Shown here: positions 1 through 5,955 of the stretch, piece after piece
How positions within the stretch are numbered: position 1 is the stretch's first letter
Layout: each line of letters begins with the position of its first letter
Position numbers and translations under genes: made by a program
Notes under the pieces: generated by a model
The model's input: the letters and a program-made list of their open reading frames with translations, nothing else
What the model was told of the DNA's origin: nothing
Databases searched by the model: none
Source: Actinomycetota bacterium
GTDB lineage: Bacteria > Actinomycetota > Acidimicrobiia > Acidimicrobiales > Iamiaceae
Reading direction: 5' to 3'
Length of the DNA: 9,042 nucleotides
Assembly: GCA_017882935.1 (NCBI GenBank)
Contig: JADGOP010000069.1
Location: 1-9,042, forward strand

Positions 1-357
1 CCCGAAGGCCAGGCTGGCCGAGAAGTCGGCGACGACCCACGTCTCGAGCTCGCGGTCGGCGATGGTCTGGCGGAGGAAGGGGGACTGCATGCGTGCGGTG
101 ACGTTCCAGTCGATGCGGCGCACGTCGTCGCCCGGCTGGTAGGCACGCGTCTCGCCCAGCTCCGACCCGTGGCCCGGCACGAGGCCGAGGTGGTTGCCGT
201 GCAGCAGCCCGTCGAGGCGGCGGGTGATGGTGAGCTCGAGGCGGCGCAGCACCTGGTCGGGCTGTCCGGCGAAGCCCTCGAGCGTGCCGGATGCGCCGGA
301 GAAGGGGTCGAGCGCGCTGGGCGGGACCCGGTTGGGGACCGCGGCCGACCGCGTCAT
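1..357 (-). CDS. DUF58 family protein, N-terminal part (truncated by window edge)
   Basis: The first 119 codons of this minus-strand gene are present, and the 3' end lies beyond the left edge. The hallmark DUF58 block is at residues 75-89 (PGDDVRRIDWNVTAR). It is preceded by G-rich GHGSELGETRAY and followed by a DFSAS stretch (residues 111-115), which resembles the opening DxSxS metal-site motif of a von Willebrand A-like fold. No membrane segment precedes the block, so this looks like the shorter soluble DUF58 type rather than the longer form with two N-terminal helices. The ATG lies inside the stop of the upstream MoxR gene (ATGA overlap), so translation is probably coupled. DUF58 proteins commonly sit beside MoxR ATPases and are thought to act with them as substrates, adaptors or metal-dependent partners. 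The exact function is unknown. The family call is firm. Confidence 0.9.
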   Translation of the reverse strand, partial: MTRSAAVPNRVPPSALDPFSGASGTLEGFAGQPDQVLRRLELTITRRLDGLLHGNHLGLVPGHGSELGETRAYQPGDDVRRIDWNVTARMQSPFLRQTIADRELETWVVADFSASLAFG

Positions 358-1580
358 GCGGGCGGACCGCCCGGCGCCTGCGGGAAGCCGGGAGCGGAGG
401 CGGGCGGTGCCCACGGTGCTGCCGGCGGTGCGCCGTTCGGCCCCGAGGTGGCCGGCGGGACCCAGCCGGGGGAGTCGGTCCACGCGCCGGGTGCAGAGGC
501 GACGCCGGCAGGCACCGCAGTCGGCGCAGGCATGCCGTCGTGGCCGAGGCGGGGCGCCGGGGCGACCACGGTGACGGGCGCCGGAGCGGTGGGGTCCTGC
601 GAGGGGGCGATGCGCGGCGCGGGGATGGTGGACAGCACCTTCGCCAGCACCTGGTCGGCCGCCACGCCGTCGGCGAGCGCCTCATAGGACAGCACCAGCC
701 GGTGCCGCAGCACGTCGGGGGCCACGTCGAAGACGTCCTGGGGCAGCACGTAGGCGCGGCCGCGCAGCAGGGCGAGAGCCCGACCGGCGGCCACCAGGCC
801 GAGGCTCGCGCGGGGGCTGGCGCCGTAGGACAGGTAGGGCTCGACCTGGTGCAGGCCGTAGTCGGCCGGGTTGCGGGTGGCCAGCACCAGGCTGACGGCG
901 TAGTCGACGACGGCACGGTCGACGAAGACCTGGTCGGCGGCGGCCTGGAGCGCGAACAGCTTGGCCGGGTCGATGACCTGTGCCGGCTGCGGCGGCGAGA
1001 CGCCCATGCGGTGGACGATCTCGGCCTCCTCGGCGGGCGTGGGGTAGCCCACGAGGATCTTCATCAGGAAGCGGTCGCGCTGCGCCTCGGGGAGCTGGTA
1101 CACGCCCTCGGACTCGATGGGGTTCTGGGTGGCGAGCACCAGGAACGGGTCGGGCACGTCGAAGGTCTCGCCGCCGATCGACACGTGGTGCTCGGCCATG
1201 ACCTCGAGCAGCGCCGATTGCACCTTGGCGGGAGCGCGGTTGATCTCGTCGGCGAGCACGAAGTTCGCGAACACGGGGCCCAGCTCCACGTCGAACTGCT
1301 CGGAGGAGGAGCGGTAGATGCGCGTGCCGACCACGTCGGCGGGCAGCAGGTCGGGCGTGAACTGGATGCGGTTGAACGTGCCGCCGACGACGCGGGCCAG
1401 CGTCTCGGCCGCCAGCGTCTTGGCCAGGCCGGGGAGGCCCTCGAGCAGCACGTGGCCACGGGCGAGCAGGCTCACGAGCAGGCGCTCGACGACCCGGTCC
1501 TGGCCGACGATCACCTTCTTGACCTCGAACAGCACCGTCTCGAGCTCGCCGGCGTCGTCAGCGGGGTGGGGATGGGTCAT
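354..1580 (-). CDS. MoxR-family AAA+ ATPase with a long Pro/Ala-rich C-terminal tail
   Basis: This 408-residue cytoplasmic AAA+ ATPase of the MoxR/RavA type is predicted to use ATP hydrolysis to remodel or activate partner proteins. Visible motifs are Walker A GLPGLAKT (residues 48-55), Walker B FVLADE (107-112), sensor 1 ATQNP (150-154), and the sensor-2 region YGASPRAS (252-259) at the start of the lid domain. The typical MoxR body ends near residue 320. Here about 87 further residues (322-408, positions 357-617) form a Pro/Ala/Gly-rich, probably disordered tail with scattered Trp. The start was chosen at the ATG at 1580 because GAGGAG lies 4 nt upstream and homology begins soon after (ETVLFEVKKVIVGQ). 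The open frame continues upstream to 2525 only because of GC-rich codon bias and crosses the divergent regulator gene. The downstream DUF58 gene overlaps by 4 nt, giving the usual MoxR-DUF58 operon. Family certain; target unknown. Confidence 0.95.
   Translation of the reverse strand: MTHPHPADDAGELETVLFEVKKVIVGQDRVVERLLVSLLARGHVLLEGLPGLAKTLAAETLARVVGGTFNRIQFTPDLLPADVVGTRIYRSSSEQFDVELGPVFANFVLADEINRAPAKVQSALLEVMAEHHVSIGGETFDVPDPFLVLATQNPIESEGVYQLPEAQRDRFLMKILVGYPTPAEEAEIVHRMGVSPPQPAQVIDPAKLFALQAAADQVFVDRAVVDYAVSLVLATRNPADYGLHQVEPYLSYGASPRASLGLVAAGRALALLRGRAYVLPQDVFDVAPDVLRHRLVLSYEALADGVAADQVLAKVLSTIPAPRIAPSQDPTAPAPVTVVAPAPRLGHDGMPAPTAVPAGVASAPGAWTDSPGWVPPATSGPNGAPPAAPWAPPASAPGFPQAPGGPPA
360..372. 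repeat. 13-bp perfect inverted repeat just upstream of the DUF58 start
   Basis: GGGCGG-A-CCGCCC lies within the last MoxR codons (Gly/Pro) and ends 2 nt before the ATG of the DUF58 gene on the minus strand. In RNA a 5-bp stem with a 3-nt loop is possible, and it would cover the place where a ribosome binding site should be. It may simply result from Gly/Pro codons in GC-rich DNA. Confidence 0.35.
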
Positions 1581-1584
1581 GTCG

Positions 1585-1590
1585 CTCCTC
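1585..1590 (-). promoter_or_regulatory. Ribosome binding site GAGGAG for the MoxR gene
   Basis: GAGGAG on the minus strand, 4 nt before the ATG at 1580. It fixes the start of the MoxR ATPase and rules out the much longer upstream frame. Confidence 0.75.
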
Positions 1591-1672
1591 GCGAACGATG
1601 GGGTGGGCGGGCGGTGTGCGGCGCGCGCCATGGGCGGTCGGTGGGTATCGGTACCAGCCCCGGCCGCAGGCC

Positions 1673-1678
1673 AGCGTA
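1673..1678 (-). promoter_or_regulatory. Possible -10 box (TACGCT) for the MoxR operon
   Basis: TACGCT on the minus strand, about 93 nt before the MoxR ATG, fits the loose TANNNT pattern of actinobacterial -10 boxes. No clear -35 element is seen. The same hexamer occurs upstream of the E2 gene (7237-7242). It is weak evidence by itself because TANNNT is short. Confidence 0.2.
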
Positions 1679-1697
1679 AAGGCGCCGTCGCCGGACC

Positions 1698-1710
1698 GTC
1701 CCCCCGGGAC
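1698..1710. promoter_or_regulatory. Inverted repeat GTCCC-N3-GGGAC in the divergent promoter region
   Basis: A perfect 5-bp inverted repeat with a 3-bp centre lies in the 168-bp gap between the MoxR ATPase and the response regulator. It ends 25 bp before the putative -10 of the regulator gene, close to where a -35 contact would fall. It could be an operator, but OmpR-type regulators usually bind direct repeats, and no obvious one is seen here. The rest of the gap contains no gene that I can support. Confidence 0.3.
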
Positions 1711-1735
1711 TTACCCCGTGCTTCGCTGTCGTGGG

Positions 1736-1741
1736 TACGTT
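1736..1741 (+). promoter_or_regulatory. Putative -10 box (TACGTT) for the two-component operon, leaderless start
   Basis: TACGTT ends 7 nt before the ATG at 1749, so transcription would begin at or very near the A of the start codon. No Shine-Dalgarno-like purine run precedes this ATG. Together these suggest a leaderless mRNA, which is common in actinobacteria. No good -35 hexamer is visible at normal spacing. Confidence 0.45.
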
Positions 1742-1748
1742 GTCGCCC

Positions 1749-2468
1749 ATGCGCCTCCTGGTTGTCGAAGACGAGCCCGAGCTGGCCGACGCCGTCGCCC
1801 GTGGCCTGCGACGTGACGGCTACGCCGTCGACGTGGCGCACGACGGGCAGGAGGCGCTCGACCGCCTCGCCATCAACGCCTACGACCTGGTGTGCCTCGA
1901 CCTGAACCTGCCGGTGGTCGACGGGCTCGAGGTCTGCCGGCGGCTGCGCTCCGATCCCTACCTCCAGCCGGCCAACGGCGAGCCGAGCCCCCGGGTGCTC
2001 ATCCTCACCGCCCGCGACAAGCTCGGCGACCGCGTGGCGGGCCTCGACGAGGGCGCCGACGACTACCTCGTGAAGCCCTTCGCGTTCGAGGAGCTGCTCG
2101 CCCGGGTGCGCACCCTGTTGCGGCGCGACAGCGGGCGCACGGGAGCGCTCCTCGCCGTTGGCGACCTCACGCTCGACACCGCCCGGTTCGAGGCCGCGCG
2201 CGCCGGTCGTCCCGTCGACCTCACCGCCAAGGAGTTCGCGCTGCTGCGCTACTTCATGTCGCACCCCGGTGAGGTGCTGTCGCAGGAGCACCTGCTCGAG
2301 CACGTCTGGGACGAGAACACCGACCCCTTCACCAACACCGTGCGCGTCACGGTCGGCACCCTGCGCCGCAAGCTGGCGGCGGCGACGGTGGAGGCGCCCG
2401 ACGAGTCCGACGACCAGCCGATCGAGACCGTGGTCGGCGCCGGCTACCGCCTCCGCGACGACGGGTGA
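1749..2468 (+). CDS. OmpR/PhoB-type response regulator
   Basis: This 239-residue transcription factor is predicted to be phosphorylated by the kinase encoded next to it and then to bind DNA. The receiver domain (residues 1-123) has the acidic pocket E7/D8, phospho-acceptor D51 (CLDLNLP), the switch T87 (ILTA) and K109 (VKPF). The C-terminal winged helix (about 134-236) has DLTAKEFALLRYF, the VLSQEHLLEHVWD helix and the terminal hairpin IETVVGAGYRL. Two small insertions relative to a typical OmpR regulator are a Pro/Asn-rich loop before VLILTA (about residues 70-82) and an acidic stretch before the final hairpin (about 213-224). The start is set at the ATG because MRLLVVEDEP is the canonical receiver opening. 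An in-frame GTG at 1731 would add six residues ahead of it. The stop overlaps the GTG of the kinase gene. The regulon cannot be read from sequence alone. Confidence 0.95.
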   Translation: MRLLVVEDEPELADAVARGLRRDGYAVDVAHDGQEALDRLAINAYDLVCLDLNLPVVDGLEVCRRLRSDPYLQPANGEPSPRVLILTARDKLGDRVAGLDEGADDYLVKPFAFEELLARVRTLLRRDSGRTGALLAVGDLTLDTARFEAARAGRPVDLTAKEFALLRYFMSHPGEVLSQEHLLEHVWDENTDPFTNTVRVTVGTLRRKLAAATVEAPDESDDQPIETVVGAGYRLRDDG

Positions 2469-3808
2469 ACGTGACCGACACGCCCGAGGGGTCCGACGGC
2501 CTGGAGCCGCTGGTGCCCGGGCCACCGCCTCCGACCCCCCGGGCGACGCGCCGCATCCAGCGCGTCGCCGACCGCATGCCGGCCTGGACGGGCTCGATCC
2601 GCTTCCGCCTCACGGCCATCTACTCCCTCTGGCTCTTCGGCCTCGCCGCCCTCGTCGTCGGGGGGATCTACCTCGGCATCTCGCGGCGGCTGGCGCACGA
2701 CTCGGTGTCGCCCGACCAGGTGAGCGTGCTCATCGAGCGCAGCAACGGCCAGGTCGACCCCGGCATCGCCGCCAGCGCCCACGACATCCAGCACCTCGCG
2801 AACGAGCACACCCTCGACACCCTGCGCATGACGTCGTTCACCGCGCTGTCGCTGCTGTTCCTGTCGAGCCTCGTGGTGGGGTGGGTGGTGGCAGGTCGGG
2901 TGCTCGCGCCGATCGGCCGCATCACGGCGGTCGCGCGCGAGATCCAGGCCACCGACCTCTCGCGCCGCATCGCGCTCAGCGGGCCGGCTGACGAGCTGCG
3001 GGAGCTGGCCGACACGTTCGACGGCATGCTCGCCCGCCTCGACGAGGCCTTCGAGGGGCAGCGTCGCTTCATCCACGAGGCCTCGCACGAGCTGCGCAAT
3101 CCGCTCGCGGTGATCCGCACCAACCTCGACGTCACCCTCGCCGACCCGGACGCCAGCGCCGACGACCTACGCGCCGCCGCCGACGTGGTGCGCCGTTCCA
3201 CCGAGCGCATCAGCCGCCTCGTCGACGACCTCCTCGTCTACGCCGACCGTGGCTCACCGGTGCGCGAGCACGTGCCGGTCGACGTCGCCACCGTCGTCGA
3301 CGCCACGGTCGCCGAGTTCTTCGTCCCCGCGGCCACGAACGGGCTCGCGCTCACGTCGGCGTCCGACGGCGAGCTGTGGGTGCTTGGCGACCGCGACGCG
3401 CTGCGCCGTGTGGTGGCCAACCTCCTGGCGAACTCGGTCCGCCTGGCGCCGCGCGGCTCCGAGGTGCGCGTGGCGGCCGGGCGTGCCGACGACTGGGTGT
3501 GGGTGGCGGTCGACGACGCCGGGCCCGGCATCCCCGCCGACGAGCGCGAGTCGGTGTTCCAGCGCTTCTGGCGCGGCGACGCCGCCAAGGCCCGGGCCGA
3601 GGGGCGCAGCGGCCTCGGCCTCACCATCGTCCGCCAGATCGCCGAGGCCCACCGCGGCGTCGTGCGCCTGTGGCCGTCGGATCGCGGTGGGTCGACGTTC
3701 GTGGTGTGGCTCCCGGCCACGTCGGCCGACGGCACCGCGCCCCTGCCGGCGGAGTCCACCGTCGAGCTCCCCGGCCAGGCCGCGGCGTTGCCGAACATCT
3801 CTCAGTAG
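2465..3808 (+). CDS. Membrane-bound sensor histidine kinase
   Basis: This 447-residue inner-membrane kinase is the likely partner of the preceding regulator, whose stop it overlaps by 4 nt (GTGA). The order is a Pro-rich cytoplasmic N-tail (1-44), TM1 (about 49-72), a short extracytoplasmic loop of about 50 residues, TM2 (about 124-144), HAMP (about 145-197), and HisKA with phospho-acceptor H208 (EASHELRNPL). The HATPase domain follows, with an N-box around N319-N323, G1 DDAGPGIP (350-357), F-box VFQRFWRG (364-371) and G2 GRSGLGLTIV (380-389). In the N-box the usual basic-His-Thr-Pro end is replaced by RLAP (L327). I believe related actinobacterial kinases show this too, so it need not be inactivating. 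The sensing loop is short and has no recognisable sensor fold, so the signal is unknown. About 30 residues after the ATPase domain form a low-complexity tail. The 3' end overlaps the convergent E1 gene by 7 nt. Confidence 0.95.
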   Translation: MNVTDTPEGSDGLEPLVPGPPPPTPRATRRIQRVADRMPAWTGSIRFRLTAIYSLWLFGLAALVVGGIYLGISRRLAHDSVSPDQVSVLIERSNGQVDPGIAASAHDIQHLANEHTLDTLRMTSFTALSLLFLSSLVVGWVVAGRVLAPIGRITAVAREIQATDLSRRIALSGPADELRELADTFDGMLARLDEAFEGQRRFIHEASHELRNPLAVIRTNLDVTLADPDASADDLRAAADVVRRSTERISRLVDDLLVYADRGSPVREHVPVDVATVVDATVAEFFVPAATNGLALTSASDGELWVLGDRDALRRVVANLLANSVRLAPRGSEVRVAAGRADDWVWVAVDDAGPGIPADERESVFQRFWRGDAAKARAEGRSGLGLTIVRQIAEAHRGVVRLWPSDRGGSTFVVWLPATSADGTAPLPAESTVELPGQAAALPNISQ

Positions 3809-5955
3809 GTGCAGAGGTCGGCGATGGCGCCGAAGATGTCGTCGACCTGCGGCAGGATCGCCCGCTCGAGCGTGGGCTCGTAGGCCACGTGGGTGTCGAG
3901 CGCACCCACCCGGGCGATGGGTGCGTCGAGGTCGGCGAAGCAGTGCTCGCCGGCCCACGCGGCCACCTCGGCGCCGAAGCCCGCCGTGAGGTTGTCCTCG
4001 TGCACCACCAGCAGGCGGTGCGTGGCCGACAGGCTGTCGGCCACCAGCTCACGGTCCCAGGGGGCGATGGTTCGCAGGTCGATCACCTCGGTCTCGACGC
4101 CGAGGTGCGACGCCGCCCGGGCCGCCGCCTGGAGGCTCTTCTCGACGGTGGCGCCCCAGGTGACCAGCGTCAGGTCGTCGCCCTGCCGCCGCACGTCGCC
4201 CTGCCCGAACGGGATGACGAAGCCCGCGTCGGGGAACGGGTCGGCGGTGTACGGCTGGCGCAGCAGGTGCTTGTGCTCGCAGAACAGCACCGGGTCGTCG
4301 GCCTGGAACGCGGCGCGCAGCAGGCCGACGGCGTCGCGGGCGCGCGACGGGAAGGCGATGAGCAGGCCGGGCACGTGGGCGAAGATCGACTCGCCGCTCT
4401 GGCTGTGCCAGATGGCGCCGCCGGTCAGGTAGCCGCCGATGGCCACCCGCACCACCATCGGGCAGGTGAAGGCGCCGTTGGAGCGCCAGCGCACGGTGGC
4501 GGCCTCGCTCTTCAGCTGCTGCATGGCCGGCCAGATGTAGTCGAAGAACTGGATCTCGGGGCAGGGGCGCAGGCCCCGCAGCGCCAGCCCCACGCCCCGG
4601 CCGATGATGCCGGCCTCGGCGAGTGGGGTGTTGAAGCAGCGCTCGGGACCGAAGGTGCGCTGCAGGCCCGCGGTGATGCCGAAGACCCCGCCCTTGCCCT
4701 CGACCTCGGCCAGCACGTCGGGCGGGGCGTCGGCCACGTCCTCGCCGAACACCAGCACGCGGGGGTCGGCGGCCAGCTGCTCGTGCAACGTGAGCCGGAT
4801 GGCCTCGCCCATGGCCACGGCCGGCTCGTGGGTGGTGGGTTCGGCCGGGCTGGCGTCCGTGGCCGGACCGACGTCGGGGAGCGCCCAGACCTGGTCGGTG
4901 GCGGAGGCCGGATCGGGCCTCGGTGCGGCGAGCGCCTCGGTGGCCGCGTCGGCCACCTCGCGGCGGACCGCGTCGCGCAGTGCGGTGGCCTCGTCGTCGG
5001 TGAGGAGCCCGGCGTCGACGAGCTCGGCTTCGAGGCGCGCCACCGGATCGCGTGCGGCCTCGGCCGCGAGGTCGGCCGCGCTGCGGTACTTGGACTGCGT
5101 GTCGGCCGAGGAGTGGCTGTAGGGCCGCGTGACCGAGGCGTGGAGCAGGGCCGGCCCGGCTCCCGCGCGGATCGCGTCGACCACCTCCGCCGCCACGCGT
5201 CGCACCGCGAAGTAGTCGGTGCCGTCGACGGTGCGCACCTCGAGGCCAGGGAAGCCGGCCACGAGCTCGCTGACCGGTGCCGCGGCCTGCTCCGACGCCG
5301 GCACCGAGATGGCCCAGCCGTTGTCGGCCACCACGTAGAGCAGGGGCAGCCGCCGCAACGTGGCGGCGTTGAGGCTCTCCCAGAACTCGCCCTCGCTGCA
5401 CGCGCCCTCGCCGAGGCTCACGTAGGTGACCTCGTCGGCGCCGACGCGGGTGCCGGGCAGGGGACCGCGGCGCTGCAGCATGGCGGTGGCCTCGGCGCAC
5501 CCCGCGGCCGGCAGGCACTGGCTGCCGGTGGGGCTCGACTGGGTCACCACGTTGAGGCCGGCGTGACCCCAGTGGCTCGGCATCTGGCGCCCGGCCGACG
5601 ACGGGTCGGCCGCCGAGCCGACCGCCTGCAGGAGCACCTCGTAGGGGGTCACCCCGATGCCCAGGCAGAGCGCGAGGTCGCGGTAGTAGGGGAAGAACCA
5701 GTCGTGGCCACCGCGGAGGTGCCGCGCCAGGCCGGCCCCGAGCGCCTCGTGGCCTGCGCTCGAGATCTGGAAGTGCACGCGCGACTGCTTCTGCATGCTG
5801 ATCTCGCGGTCGTCGATGGCCCGCGAGGTGAGCGCGAGGCGCAGGTCGGCGAGCGCCTCCGCCACCGGGACGCCGCGGTGCACCGCGCCGCAGTCGGGCT
5901 CGACCACGGCGGTCGCCGGCTCGGCGGCCCGCTCAGTGCTCGGCTGACCAGTCAC
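3802..5955 (-). CDS. 2-oxo-acid dehydrogenase E1, alpha and beta subunits fused in one chain
   Basis: This is a thiamine-diphosphate-dependent E1 that decarboxylates a 2-oxo acid and passes the acyl group to the lipoyl arm of E2. At 717 residues it joins both E1 subunits. The alpha half (about 25-345) has HEALGAG, YYRDLALCLGIG, MPSHWG, the ThDP/Mg site GEGACSEGEF (182-191) leading to DNGWAIS (211-217), and the loop RPYSHSSADTQSKYR. The beta half (about 380-717) has GEDVAD (E405), FNTPLAEAGI, FDYIWPA and HSQSGESIFAHVPG (H517 onward). A Pro/Ala/Thr-rich linker (about 345-378) joins them. The GEG...DN form of the cofactor motif is typical of fused E1 enzymes. The start is placed at the GTG at 5955: GGAG lies 4 nt upstream, and the alternative ATG at 6000 has no ribosome binding site and lies deeper inside the E2 gene. 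The gene overlaps E2 by 23 nt. The substrate is probably branched-chain 2-oxo acids, less certainly pyruvate. Confidence 0.93.
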   Translation of the reverse strand: MTGQPSTERAAEPATAVVEPDCGAVHRGVPVAEALADLRLALTSRAIDDREISMQKQSRVHFQISSAGHEALGAGLARHLRGGHDWFFPYYRDLALCLGIGVTPYEVLLQAVGSAADPSSAGRQMPSHWGHAGLNVVTQSSPTGSQCLPAAGCAEATAMLQRRGPLPGTRVGADEVTYVSLGEGACSEGEFWESLNAATLRRLPLLYVVADNGWAISVPASEQAAAPVSELVAGFPGLEVRTVDGTDYFAVRRVAAEVVDAIRAGAGPALLHASVTRPYSHSSADTQSKYRSAADLAAEAARDPVARLEAELVDAGLLTDDEATALRDAVRREVADAATEALAAPRPDPASATDQVWALPDVGPATDASPAEPTTHEPAVAMGEAIRLTLHEQLAADPRVLVFGEDVADAPPDVLAEVEGKGGVFGITAGLQRTFGPERCFNTPLAEAGIIGRGVGLALRGLRPCPEIQFFDYIWPAMQQLKSEAATVRWRSNGAFTCPMVVRVAIGGYLTGGAIWHSQSGESIFAHVPGLLIAFPSRARDAVGLLRAAFQADDPVLFCEHKHLLRQPYTADPFPDAGFVIPFGQGDVRRQGDDLTLVTWGATVEKSLQAAARAASHLGVETEVIDLRTIAPWDRELVADSLSATHRLLVVHEDNLTAGFGAEVAAWAGEHCFADLDAPIARVGALDTHVAYEPTLERAILPQVDDIFGAIADLCTY

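Noticed and set aside
291..1679. Plus-strand open frame opposite the MoxR gene
   Set aside because: Low-complexity Gly/Arg/His/Val-rich translation with no motif, exactly mirroring a well-defined AAA+ gene.
1731..1748. Response regulator start at the GTG at 1731
   Set aside because: It would add six residues before the canonical receiver opening, and the -10 box lies inside this stretch.
1581..2525. Upstream extension of the MoxR reading frame on the minus strand
   Set aside because: It runs through the divergent regulator gene, has no recognisable domain and ignores the GAGGAG-ATG start at 1580. It is an open frame by GC codon bias.
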